49,757 nucleotides of DNA from the NCBI GenBank assembly GCA_016282495.1, contig JAEEKR010000030.1, positions 1-49,757 of the forward strand, read 5' to 3'. This document shows, piece by piece, positions 29,845-39,445 of the stretch. Each line of letters begins with the position of its first letter. Positions within the stretch are counted from its first letter, which is position 1. Source of the DNA: Candidatus Saccharimonadota bacterium. GTDB lineage: Bacteria; Patescibacteriota; Saccharimonadia; Saccharimonadales; Saccharimonadaceae. Position numbers and translations under genes: made by a program. A model generated the notes under the pieces. That model did no database searches. It saw only the letters and a list, made by a program, of their open reading frames with translations, and was not told where the DNA came from.

Positions 29845-32733
29845 ATGGACGGTGATTTTATTAAGATACGTGGCGCTAGACAACATAATTTAAAGAATGT
29901 TGATATTGATATTCCGCGTGATAAACTAGTGGTCATAACTGGGCTCTCCGGCTCTGGAAAATCCAGCTTAGCTTTTGATACAATCTACGCCGAAGGCCAA
30001 AGGCGTTATGTCGAGAGTTTATCTAGTTACGCTAGGATGTTTCTCGGCGTTATGGATAAACCAGACGTAGATTCCATTTCCGGACTTTCACCAGCCATTT
30101 CAATCGACCAAAAATCCACCAGCAAAAATCCTCGTTCTACCGTAGCTACAGTAACCGAAGTCTATGATTATCTCCGTTTACTATTTGCGCGTGTAGGAGT
30201 TCCGCATTGTCCAATCTGTCACTCGGAAGTTTCGAGACGCAGCGTAGAGGACATTTTTGATGAAGTGATGAAGTTGCCACTTGGCTCTAAACTCATGCTT
30301 CTTGCACCAATCGTTCAGCAAAAGAAGGGTGAGTTTGCCTACATACCAGAACAATTCCAAGCCAAAGGTTTTGCCCGTGCTCGTGTCGACGGCATAGTAT
30401 ATGACCTAGACGAATTTCCTGAACTAGAAAAACAAGAACGCCATGATATCGAAATCGTCGTTGATAGGTTTATTCTATCTCCAGATTTATCCTCGCGTAT
30501 TTTTGGTTCTATTGAACAAGCTCTAGACCTTGGTCAGGGAATTATCAAACTTCTAAAAATCAATGACACTAGTACATCAATCAGCGATAAAAATATCACT
30601 CAAAAAAATACTGAAGTTTTATCCTATTCTCAGCGTTATGCTTGCGAAAATCATCCAGATGAGCTCATTCCTGAGCTAGAGCCACGTCTCTTTTCTTTCA
30701 ACGCTCCACAAGGCGCCTGCCCAGTTTGTACCGGCCTTGGCAGTCGCATGGAAATTGATCCAAGTCTGGTCTTAAATCCAAACCTCACAATTGCCGAAGG
30801 CGGCATTAGACCATTTAATCGTGTTACGCATGATTCATATTGGATCAAAAGACTTGCAGGCGTTGGTAATAAACACGGTTTTTCAATTCATGTTCCAATT
30901 CGCGATTTATCAGAAGATGCAATTCAGAAAATTCTCTACGGTACCGGCGATGAAAAATATAAAGTTAAAATTGCTGGTAAAGGAAAATTTAGCGAAGGCA
31001 CAATTTATGAGACAACATACGAAGGTGTAATTCCAACTCTAGAAAGACGTTATCATAATCCAGAATCGTCAGACTTTGTACGTAAAGACATCGAACGTTT
31101 TATGCGTGTTCGAGAATGCCAGGCTTGTCACGGCGCCCGTTTGAAACCAGTTGTTTTAGCCGTTACTATCAATGACTTAAATATTGTTGATATGTGTAAC
31201 ATGGACGTAGACTCAACGCTCGAAATTTTAAGCCAAGATTTGGAGTTTTCCGAATCAGAAAAAGTAATCGCCGAACCAATTTTGAAAGAAATTCGCGAGC
31301 GCGTGAAGTTTATGCAAGACGTTGGTCTCGGCTATATGGAGCTAAGTCGCGCCGCTAATACGCTTTCTGGCGGCGAAGCGCAGCGCATTCGCTTAGCAAC
31401 GCAAATAGGTTCTGGCTTGCAAGGTGTTCTATATGTGCTAGATGAGCCATCAATTGGTTTGCACCAGCGTGATAATGATAAGCTAATCGCTACATTAAAG
31501 CATCTTCGTGATTTAAAAAATACAGTGCTAGTTGTTGAACACGACGAAGACACCATGCTTCAAAGTGACTATATTATAGATATTGGTCCTGGCGCTGGCG
31601 ATGCGGGTGGTGAATTAGTTTCTGCTGGCACACCAAAAGAAATCATGGCCGATAAAAACTCTATCACGGGGCAATACCTCTCCGGCAAGAAAAAAATTGA
31701 TATTCCAAAAACTCGTCGCAAACCACAAAAAGGTAAAGAAATTATCGTACGTGGTGCAAGAGAAAACAACTTAAAGAACATCGATGCACATTTCCCACTT
31801 GGCGTTCTCACGGTAGTTTCTGGCGTTTCTGGTTCTGGTAAATCTACGCTCGTAAATAGCATTTTAGCAAATGAACTTTTAGCTAGACTTCATCGAGCAC
31901 AAACCGTTGCAGGTTTACATGATCGCATTGATGGTATCGAAAATATCGACAAAATAATTGTAATAGATCAATCGCCGATCGGCCGCACGCCACGTAGTAA
32001 TGTTGCAACTTACACAGGAGTTTTCAATCAAATTCGTGAACTTTTCGCGCATCAACCAGAAGCCGAAGTGAGAGGCTACAAAGCTGGACGTTTCAGTTTT
32101 AATGTCAAAGGCGGTCGTTGTGAAAACTGCCAAGGAGATGGTGTTAATAAAATCGAAATGCATTTCTTGCCAGATGTTTATGTTACCTGCCCAGCTTGTC
32201 ATGGTAAAAGATATAACCGTGAAGCTTTGGAGATTAAATACAAAGGTAAAGATATTTCTCAAATTCTCGACATGACTATCAACGAAGCTACGGAATTTTT
32301 TGCCAACATTCCAGCCATTGCTTCAAAATTTCAAACTATCAAAGAAGTTGGACTTGGTTACATTCGTCTTGGTCAACCAGCTACTACCTTTTCGGGCGGC
32401 GAAGCCCAACGTATTAAACTTGCTACCGAACTTGCGCGCAAATCAACTGGCAGAACGCTTTATATTTTAGATGAGCCAACCACTGGCCTTCATACCGACG
32501 ACGTCAAAAGACTCCTAAAAATTCTCAACAAGCTGGTTGACGGTGGTAATTCTATGGTTGTTATTGAACATAATCTGCATGTAATAAAATCTGCCGACTG
32601 GATTATTGATATGGGTCCAGAAGGTGGGCAAAATGGTGGGAAAATCATTGCAGAAGGTACACCAGAACAACTAGCTAAAGAAGCTAAAACCCCTACCGGA
32701 AAGTACCTAAAAGAACTTTTGAAGGAACAATAA
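29845..32733 (+). CDS. uvrA: Excinuclease ABC subunit A
   Basis: [61 protein letters not shown]; two ABC ATPase modules and Zn-finger CxxC motifs. Confidence 0.98.
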   Translation: MDGDFIKIRGARQHNLKNVDIDIPRDKLVVITGLSGSGKSSLAFDTIYAEGQRRYVESLSSYARMFLGVMDKPDVDSISGLSPAISIDQKSTSKNPRSTVATVTEVYDYLRLLFARVGVPHCPICHSEVSRRSVEDIFDEVMKLPLGSKLMLLAPIVQQKKGEFAYIPEQFQAKGFARARVDGIVYDLDEFPELEKQERHDIEIVVDRFILSPDLSSRIFGSIEQALDLGQGIIKLLKINDTSTSISDKNITQKNTEVLSYSQRYACENHPDELIPELEPRLFSFNAPQGACPVCTGLGSRMEIDPSLVLNPNLTIAEGGIRPFNRVTHDSYWIKRLAGVGNKHGFSIHVPIRDLSEDAIQKILYGTGDEKYKVKIAGKGKFSEGTIYETTYEGVIPTLERRYHNPESSDFVRKDIERFMRVRECQACHGARLKPVVLAVTINDLNIVDMCNMDVDSTLEILSQDLEFSESEKVIAEPILKEIRERVKFMQDVGLGYMELSRAANTLSGGEAQRIRLATQIGSGLQGVLYVLDEPSIGLHQRDNDKLIATLKHLRDLKNTVLVVEHDEDTMLQSDYIIDIGPGAGDAGGELVSAGTPKEIMADKNSITGQYLSGKKKIDIPKTRRKPQKGKEIIVRGARENNLKNIDAHFPLGVLTVVSGVSGSGKSTLVNSILANELLARLHRAQTVAGLHDRIDGIENIDKIIVIDQSPIGRTPRSNVATYTGVFNQIRELFAHQPEAEVRGYKAGRFSFNVKGGRCENCQGDGVNKIEMHFLPDVYVTCPACHGKRYNREALEIKYKGKDISQILDMTINEATEFFANIPAIASKFQTIKEVGLGYIRLGQPATTFSGGEAQRIKLATELARKSTGRTLYILDEPTTGLHTDDVKRLLKILNKLVDGGNSMVVIEHNLHVIKSADWIIDMGPEGGQNGGKIIAEGTPEQLAKEAKTPTGKYLKELLKEQ

Positions 32734-34268
32734 TGCGTTACGCGAGTAGTATTTGTGCTTTCATTCTACTAAGTTCCATTTTTAGTTTTTTGATATTTAA
32801 TACAACAACTTTCGCGGATGGCGACAACGAGGTAACCATTCCAAAAATTTTTATTGAAGGCGACATCTCAGCAATGGATAGTAAAAGCGATAAAAGAAAA
32901 GTCAGATTTAAATTTGAAGACGATACGCAATCCTTTGAAAGTTATGCCAAAATAAAACTTCAAGGTTCTGCTAGCCTTGCATTTGAGAAGAAAAGTTACA
33001 CAGTTGATTTATATGATGATAATTCATATAAAGATAAAAAGAATGCCGATTTTGGATGGGGTAAATATAATAAATATACTTTAAAAGCTAATTGGGACGA
33101 TAAAACTAATGCCAGAAACATTGTTACTGCGAATATAGTTGCTAGTATTAATGAAAAATATAGTCATTTTGTATCTTCACCAAATTATGGAGAGACTGAT
33201 GGTTTCCCAACAGAAGTTTATGTCAATGGTGATTTTTTTGGTTTATATACTTTGAACATCCCAAAGAGCGATTGGATGTTTGGTATGGATAAAAAGAGTA
33301 CGCAAAATATATTATTTAGCAGCGACTGGTGCGAAGAATCAAACATGTTTAGAAATAAAATTAGCTTCGATAGCACGTGGGATTTTGAATTGGGCGATGA
33401 CGAAGGATATGCCGTTTCCCAACTAAATCAGGCTATTGATTTTGTAATGCATAGCGCAGATGATGATTTCAAACAGAGAGTTAATGACTATTTTGATTTA
33501 GATAATTTACTTAATTATTATGTAATGGCTGAATTCGCAGACTTAGTAGATAATGTCGGAAAAAACATGTTAGTAGGATCATATGATGGTAAAAAATGGT
33601 TTTTATCATTATTCGACCTTAATGCTTCATGGGGCGTAAATTCTAATCAACTTTTAGACTACGAAGAGCAAAGTGGTATAAATACTAATTTGCTCTTCGA
33701 AAGACTACATAAAAACTTTCCGAACGAACTTGCTAATCGGTATTTCGCGTTACGCAAAACTATACTTACTAAAGAAAACATCATGGATAAGTTTTATGAG
33801 TTTGAATCAAAAATTCCAAAATCATCAATTGAAAAAGATAAGGCAAAATGGGGAGAACCAATGGGTTACGGTATCTCTCAAATTGAAGATTATTTAGATA
33901 CTAGAATCCCATATACCGACCAATTCTTTTACAATCTATACACGGTTAATCCAGAAGTCTATGTTAGATATGAAACAGATAAAAATAATAGACAAGCTAA
34001 GGTAATACTGGTCACCAATCGAGAAGATATCATTGTCGACAGGCGTGAAAGTAATGACTATGAATTAACCTTTTTCGAAAACGGTACTTATAAAGTATCG
34101 TGTCATGATTGGTTTGAAAACTATGACGAAACTTTTAACATAGAAATAGATTCAATTACAGAGCAAAAACAAAACCTGGGACCATTTATTCTAACTAGCA
34201 TTATGAGTATATTTTCATGTATTGCCGTGATTTTTACAGGAACAAAAACACTAGGAAGGTTTTGGTGA
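32733..34268 (+). CDS. CotH-like (kinase-fold) secreted/membrane protein
   Basis: Signal peptide, C-terminal TM; CotH signatures (KIKLQGSASLAFEKKSYTVDLYDD, YTLKANWDDKTNARNIVTANI, TEVYVNGDFFGLYTLNIPKSDWMFGM). Starts at the uvrA stop. Confidence 0.82.
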   Translation: MRYASSICAFILLSSIFSFLIFNTTTFADGDNEVTIPKIFIEGDISAMDSKSDKRKVRFKFEDDTQSFESYAKIKLQGSASLAFEKKSYTVDLYDDNSYKDKKNADFGWGKYNKYTLKANWDDKTNARNIVTANIVASINEKYSHFVSSPNYGETDGFPTEVYVNGDFFGLYTLNIPKSDWMFGMDKKSTQNILFSSDWCEESNMFRNKISFDSTWDFELGDDEGYAVSQLNQAIDFVMHSADDDFKQRVNDYFDLDNLLNYYVMAEFADLVDNVGKNMLVGSYDGKKWFLSLFDLNASWGVNSNQLLDYEEQSGINTNLLFERLHKNFPNELANRYFALRKTILTKENIMDKFYEFESKIPKSSIEKDKAKWGEPMGYGISQIEDYLDTRIPYTDQFFYNLYTVNPEVYVRYETDKNNRQAKVILVTNREDIIVDRRESNDYELTFFENGTYKVSCHDWFENYDETFNIEIDSITEQKQNLGPFILTSIMSIFSCIAVIFTGTKTLGRFW

Positions 34269-34337
34269 AAGAAATAACCGTGACTTGTTTTAAGGTTAAA
34301 AATAGTGTAAAATATAAGAAGAAGGGAATTATTAAAT

Positions 34338-35018
34338 ATGTCTGAAAATCAACTCAAACTCGAAAAACGTACCGTAGTCGGCAAAAAAATCAAAACGCTC
34401 CGTGCCAATGGTTTAATTCCATCTGTCATCTATGGTGCAAAAAAAGATAATATTCTAGCACAATCTGGTTATGTTGAAACCGAAAAAGTACTAAAAGTAG
34501 TAGGTTACCACTCCCCAGTCAACCTAGCCATTGATGATAAAAAACAAATGGCTATTGTCAAAGATGTTTCTGTCGATCCAGTTAGCAGAAAGATTATTAG
34601 TATCGATTTTCAAGCCGTTTCTGCTACTGATGTCGTTGAAGCTACAACTCCTATCGTCATTATCAACTTCGAGACTTCCGAGGCCAACAAAAAGCACTAC
34701 GCTCTTTTGCATACGCTTGAAGAAATCGATGTTAAGGCCAAACCAGCTGATCTTCCGAAAGAAATCACAGTCGACGCTGCTAATATGAACGAGCTCGATG
34801 ATAAAATCACTATTGCCGATTTGGTTCTTCCAAAGGGCGTAGAGCTTGCCGATAAGGAGCTAGATAAAGAAACCGTCATTGCTAATCTTTATGACCCAGC
34901 CGCAGAAGCTGCTGCTCGTGAGGCTGAAGCAGCTGAAGAAACTTCAGTTGATGCAGCCGATGTTCCTGCAGACAACGGCTCCAAACCAGAAGAATCTAGC
35001 GAAGAAAAAGCTGAATAA
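34338..35018 (+). CDS. rplY: 50S ribosomal protein L25/general stress protein Ctc
   Basis: KLEKRTVVGKKIKTLRANGLIPSVIYG and CTC C-terminal domain; Ala/Glu-rich tail. Confidence 0.93.
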   Translation: MSENQLKLEKRTVVGKKIKTLRANGLIPSVIYGAKKDNILAQSGYVETEKVLKVVGYHSPVNLAIDDKKQMAIVKDVSVDPVSRKIISIDFQAVSATDVVEATTPIVIINFETSEANKKHYALLHTLEEIDVKAKPADLPKEITVDAANMNELDDKITIADLVLPKGVELADKELDKETVIANLYDPAAEAAAREAEAAEETSVDAADVPADNGSKPEESSEEKAE

Positions 35019-35022
35019 TAAA

Positions 35023-35098
35023 AACCAAGAAAATACCATCTGGGACCATAAGCTTGGCCGAGCGGCCTCGAGCGTGTCCCAGATAGTTTTCCTTGGTT
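35023..35098. repeat. Long imperfect inverted repeat between convergent genes (possible bidirectional terminator)
   Basis: AACCAAGAAAATACCATCTGGGAC (35023-35046) versus GTCCCAGATAGTTTTCCTTGGTT (35076-35098). Confidence 0.8.
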
Positions 35099-35104
35099 AT
35101 TTAA

Positions 35105-36910
35105 TTAGTGTTTTATTAGCGCGTTTGTATTCGCAACGAGCCTATCATAGAAGGCGGAGCGGGCTTTATCGGCATTATTATTATCTCCGAGCCACGCCTC
35201 AAGCGCCGGCCCTTGTAATGCTCTTGCAAATGAGAATGTTACCGGCCATGGGAACGGTCCTTGGTTTGTCACGGCTTGCAGGTTGTCTGTGGATTGCTCC
35301 ACGCCTTGTCCGCCGCTAAGGAATACCACGCCTGCGAGTTCTTTAGGTACATGATCCCTCAATGTTTTTGCCGTCAACTCACCAACTTCACCAGGAGTTG
35401 ATTGGGTTTCGAATTGTTTGCCCGCAAGGACCATATTGCACTTCAGAATGCAGGCTTCTAATCTCACGCCTAATTCTTTCAATTTTTCAAATAAAACATC
35501 TAAAATCTTGCCAGTTAATAGAGCGCAGTGTTTAGCCGAATAATTACCATCATGCACAACTTCTGGTTCCACAATTGGCACGATATGAGTCTGTTGGCAT
35601 AAAAGGGCATACTTCGCTAAAATCTCGCAATTTTTTTCAATCGCATTTTCTGTTGGCGTAGACTCGGTGACCTCAAATGCTGCACGCCATTTTGCAAACC
35701 TGAGCCCCATTTGATAATACTCTTTTAATCTCTCATCTAAGCCATCCAAGCCCTTAGTATATTTCTCAGAAGAATTCGGTAAATCAGCCAAACCTTGGTC
35801 GACTTTAATGCCAGGGATGATTCCACGAGAGGTCAAAAATTCCACAAAATTTTGTCCGTTATCTGCTTTTTGTTTTGCAGTCTCATCAAACAGAATTACT
35901 CCAGAAACAAATTTTTCTAGATCTTTAGTAGTGAAGAAAATATTGCGATAATCACGGCGATGCTCGAAATCATCCGGTATATTCATTGATTCAAATTTTT
36001 TATGAATTGAGCCACCAGATTCATCCGCCGCAAGGATACCTTTTTTCAGTGTCATCAAACTTTTTGCCATCATTTCAAGATCTATCTCTTCAGATTTCTC
36101 TTTTTTAACAATTTCTTCAAGTTTTTTAATGTCTAAGGCGCCTGCAAGCGAAGCATTCTCAACATTTGCCTTAGCAAGGTCCATTGACTCTAGTTTATTT
36201 TTGCCACTAAATAAAGCTCCAATAATCGAAGCTGCCGCAATAGAGTGGACAGTAAGATGTGTAAGCATATCGGTTTTAGCTAAATTCCAAGTTACTTTAT
36301 CATCATTGATTGAAATTGTATCGTTTTTGATAATAAAAGTCCTATCCACCAGTTCTTTTGGTGGTGTAATTTCTGAAAAAATTAAAGTTGCTCTTTTAGC
36401 TAAATTTCTAGCAACTTCCGATGCATCTTTTGACACATATACGGCCAATCTGGTATTTTTTGAAACCGCAAAAAAGGTTTCTAATGATTCAACTAATGCG
36501 GTGGTTATCGTGGCGGATTTATCAATAAACACCCAATCAACCGGCCTCGATGGTGCACTTAAACTAGTATGGGTCCTAGTGCTTGGCACAAAATAGCTAA
36601 TCTTCTCACCACTACATAAAACATAGCGATAATCGGAAGTTTTCTGGTCGTTTTCAACCAACTCACCATTTTCGTATCTTAATTTTGCACCTGAAATTTC
36701 GGCGTCAACACCAAACTTGTTCAGCACTTCGAGTGTGACAGCCGCACCGCCATATACGCTAGTGCGTCTAAAGAATTTATGTGAAGATCCATCAAATCCT
36801 AAATTAAGCCAAGGCACATTGTTGGAATCTTTTTCAAAAACATTCTGCCGCTCGTCTAGCCTAAGGTATATATCTTTTACTATATTTCCAACAATTAAAA
36901 TACTGCCCAT
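35105..36910 (-). CDS. Fusion: degenerate PfkB/ribokinase-like domain + class I fructose-bisphosphate aldolase
   Basis: C-terminal ~330 aa is class I FBA (KGILAADESGGSIHKKFESMNI, FAKWRAAFEV, VPIVEPEVVHDGNY, ACILKCNMVLAG, VVFLSGGQGVEQS). N-terminal ~270 aa has a PfkB-like start (ILIVGNIVKDIYL, VYGGAAVTLEVLNKFGVDAEISG) and end (SIAAASIIGALFSGKNKLESMDLAKANVENASL). Confidence 0.88.
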   Translation of the reverse strand: MGSILIVGNIVKDIYLRLDERQNVFEKDSNNVPWLNLGFDGSSHKFFRRTSVYGGAAVTLEVLNKFGVDAEISGAKLRYENGELVENDQKTSDYRYVLCSGEKISYFVPSTRTHTSLSAPSRPVDWVFIDKSATITTALVESLETFFAVSKNTRLAVYVSKDASEVARNLAKRATLIFSEITPPKELVDRTFIIKNDTISINDDKVTWNLAKTDMLTHLTVHSIAAASIIGALFSGKNKLESMDLAKANVENASLAGALDIKKLEEIVKKEKSEEIDLEMMAKSLMTLKKGILAADESGGSIHKKFESMNIPDDFEHRRDYRNIFFTTKDLEKFVSGVILFDETAKQKADNGQNFVEFLTSRGIIPGIKVDQGLADLPNSSEKYTKGLDGLDERLKEYYQMGLRFAKWRAAFEVTESTPTENAIEKNCEILAKYALLCQQTHIVPIVEPEVVHDGNYSAKHCALLTGKILDVLFEKLKELGVRLEACILKCNMVLAGKQFETQSTPGEVGELTAKTLRDHVPKELAGVVFLSGGQGVEQSTDNLQAVTNQGPFPWPVTFSFARALQGPALEAWLGDNNNADKARSAFYDRLVANTNALIKH

Positions 36911-36948
36911 GGCAGTATTTTAACATAAACAGTTTCTAGAATCTAGTT

Positions 36949-37221
36949 TTAGTGAACTTCTACGCGAACACGTGGCAAAGATTTGCCAGAGAAATGAGTC
37001 TTTTTGGTTTTTACAAAAACAACTACACCATCTTTTGCGGCATGAATCGTGAAGTTACGAGACATATAAGTCCCAGGGCCAGCAATTTTAGTGCTACCAG
37101 TTTGGCGTACCAAAACTTCGCCATTTTTGACTTTTTGGCCACCAAAACGTTTGACGCCTAAGCGTTGGCCGGCATTATTGTGGACGTTCTTCGCGGTACC
37201 ACCAGCTTTAACATGTGACAT
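36949..37221 (-). CDS. rpmA: 50S ribosomal protein L27
   Basis: KAGGTAKNVHNNAGQRLGVKRFGGQKVKNGEVLVRQTGSTKIAGPGTYMSRNFTIHAAKDGVVVF. Confidence 0.97.
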   Translation of the reverse strand: MSHVKAGGTAKNVHNNAGQRLGVKRFGGQKVKNGEVLVRQTGSTKIAGPGTYMSRNFTIHAAKDGVVVFVKTKKTHFSGKSLPRVRVEVH

Positions 37222-37222
37222 A

Positions 37223-38347
37223 TTATTTTTTCCTTAATACTATTATTTCTCGAGCCACAACCTGACCATCTCGATGATAGATCAAATCTCTCTGACTCAC
37301 ATTCTTAAATCTTATAAGATTATACCCCAGCTTATCTATTTCGTCAAGCATATTCAGGCGAGAATAACTCTTGTCAGGCCTTAGCCAAGCGGGGACAGCG
37401 ATCACTACTGGAGTGTCAGTTTTTACCTGTTTGGCAAGATTTTTCAAAAACCCGAGAATAATTGCAGAACACCCCTGTTTTTCTTCCTTTAATTTAATTT
37501 CTACTGGGGGTTTAGACATTGGACTCCCCAGATAAGTTTCACAGGCGACCGCATCTATATCTTTGGACCAATCAAAATCCATCGCGTCGCCGACGCATAA
37601 TTCCATTTTAGCATAAGTGCTTTGATTTGTCAAGTTTTTCTCTGTTGCAAGCCAATCTAAGTTCTTTTTGCTATATTCAATCATCCTCTCACTTAAATCT
37701 GTGCCATAGGGTATATAGCCAAGCAGCATTGCTTCTTGCAAAACTACTCCAGTGCCGCAAAATGGGTCTAAAAGTACTGAATTTTTAGGTAAATCCCCGC
37801 ATAAATTAATCAAAATCTGGGCAAGTTTCGGTGGCAACATACCAACCTTGGCGTCGCGCGCAGGCCTTGCTTGGTCTCTTTTGGCATAGCTCGTAATATT
37901 TTGCACTCCAATTACATTCCACCAGGTTTTCCCATATTTAATCAACTCAAAATGCCCATCTTTTTCGCCAATTTGATTATGGTGCGAGGTTGCGGTCGAA
38001 AGAGCAGCGGTTTTATTCTGCAAAACCCGCGCTTTTATTCCGTGACGAACCAAAATTTTCTTAAGTTTTAATGCCTCGCCGTTAGTCTTATAAGCATTCG
38101 CGCCTCTAGAATAATCAGAAATTCCAAAAGTGACCTTACCCTTAGCCACGCCAGACAAAAATTCTAAAGGGCTAGATTCAATCTTTTCTCCAATTTTTAA
38201 CACGCTACCAAGTCTATTAATGTTTGGCGAGTTACCACTTTCAAATGTTGCTAAGTTCTCGGATATAGGCTCGACCGTATCAAAAAGGCTTTCGAGCTCG
38301 GCGAGTGAAATCTTTGGTTGGCGCCCAAGAATTGCTAGATATTTCAT
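37223..38347 (-). CDS. TRM11/THUMP-like RNA (or DNA) methyltransferase
   Basis: SVLLDPFCGTGVVLQEAMLLGYIPYGTDLSERMIEYSKKNL. Start placed at second Met (MKYLAILGRQPK), 7 nt from the -10 box. Confidence 0.8.
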   Translation of the reverse strand: MKYLAILGRQPKISLAELESLFDTVEPISENLATFESGNSPNINRLGSVLKIGEKIESSPLEFLSGVAKGKVTFGISDYSRGANAYKTNGEALKLKKILVRHGIKARVLQNKTAALSTATSHHNQIGEKDGHFELIKYGKTWWNVIGVQNITSYAKRDQARPARDAKVGMLPPKLAQILINLCGDLPKNSVLLDPFCGTGVVLQEAMLLGYIPYGTDLSERMIEYSKKNLDWLATEKNLTNQSTYAKMELCVGDAMDFDWSKDIDAVACETYLGSPMSKPPVEIKLKEEKQGCSAIILGFLKNLAKQVKTDTPVVIAVPAWLRPDKSYSRLNMLDEIDKLGYNLIRFKNVSQRDLIYHRDGQVVAREIIVLRKK

Positions 38348-38354
38348 TACCATA

Positions 38355-38377
38355 ATTATAACACAGTGTGTTATAAT
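38355..38377. promoter_or_regulatory. Palindromic back-to-back divergent promoter
   Basis: ATTATAACACA-G-TGTGTTATAAT: perfect 11-bp inverted repeat giving TGTGTTATAAT on both strands. Confidence 0.8.
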
Positions 38378-38383
38378 TCTCTT

Positions 38384-39445
38384 ATGTCTAAGCGAAAATT
38401 TAAACTATCTGCCCGTTCAGTTTTAACAATTCTTACTCTTATTTTAGTAGCCGTAGTTGTTTGGAAAAACTTCGACGACATTAAAGAAGCGGTTAATCAC
38501 CTAAGCGAAACAAACATCTTTGTTTTACTATTATTAATTCCGGAACAGCTTTTTATGTATTATTGCTGCGGGCAGATGTTTTTCTCTTATATGGCTGCTA
38601 AAAAGGACGCTAAAAAAATTGCCTCGTGGGAGCTGATGCGTGTTTCATTGGAACTAAATTTTGTCAACCATGCCGTGCCAGCCGGGGGTTTTGGCGGGCT
38701 TGGCTATATCACCTGGCGTCTTAATAAATTCGGAGCTACACCTGGTCAAACCAGTTTCATGTATGCACTTCGCTATATTATTACAATTTGTGCTAATCAG
38801 CTTCAAACTTTTGTCGCAATTTTATTCTTGCTATTATTTGGCGAAGTTCCAGACAAAGGGAAATGGGTAATTTTAGCCACTATCCTTATTAGTTTAGCAA
38901 TTGTAGGCGCAATAGCAATCATTTTGGTGGTTGCCAGTAACCTTAAGTGGATTCATTCCTTTTCCAAACATATCACCAGCTTTTGTAACTTCATAGTTAG
39001 AAAAATCACTTTCGGTAAAAAACGTGTTGTGGTTAAATACGAAACAATTGATAAATATCTCACCGATATTCATGGTGACTTGATGACAGCTAGGCGTCAT
39101 AAAAGGATGCTGATTAAACCAATTCTTTGGGGCATTTTATATAGTTTTCTAGAAATCGCTACTTATTGGGTCGTCTCCATTAGTCTTGGTCACCCATGGC
39201 TACTCCCACAAATCATGATTGGCGAGGCTATCGGTTCAGTACTTGGTGCCATCATCCCTTATGGTCTATATGAGCTCGGTATGGCAGGCATCATGAGCCA
39301 ACTTGGCGTTGAGCTAGCTCTTGCCGGCACCATCGTTGTAATGACACGTGTGATCGTTCTTGGCAGCACCATTCTTAGCGGCTACGGTTTTTATCAAAAC
39401 GCAATCTCGAAGATCGGTAAAGATAAAAAAGCGACTGCTAAATGA
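38384..39445 (+). CDS. MprF/UPF0104-like integral membrane protein (lysylphosphatidylglycerol synthase TM region family)
   Basis: Multi-TM; VNHAVPAGGFGGLGYITWRLNKFG; start trimmed to MSKRKFK at 38384. Confidence 0.82.
   Translation: MSKRKFKLSARSVLTILTLILVAVVVWKNFDDIKEAVNHLSETNIFVLLLLIPEQLFMYYCCGQMFFSYMAAKKDAKKIASWELMRVSLELNFVNHAVPAGGFGGLGYITWRLNKFGATPGQTSFMYALRYIITICANQLQTFVAILFLLLFGEVPDKGKWVILATILISLAIVGAIAIILVVASNLKWIHSFSKHITSFCNFIVRKITFGKKRVVVKYETIDKYLTDIHGDLMTARRHKRMLIKPILWGILYSFLEIATYWVVSISLGHPWLLPQIMIGEAIGSVLGAIIPYGLYELGMAGIMSQLGVELALAGTIVVMTRVIVLGSTILSGYGFYQNAISKIGKDKKATAK

Noticed and set aside
35050-35085. tRNA-like GGCCGAGCGGCC segment resembling a Leu/Ser D-arm
   Set aside because: No anticodon arm, T-arm or acceptor stem; it is the loop of a long inverted repeat.
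34879-35319. 146-aa plus-strand ORF across the rplY/FBA junction
   Set aside because: Runs out of frame through rplY, the intergenic hairpin and the antisense of the aldolase.
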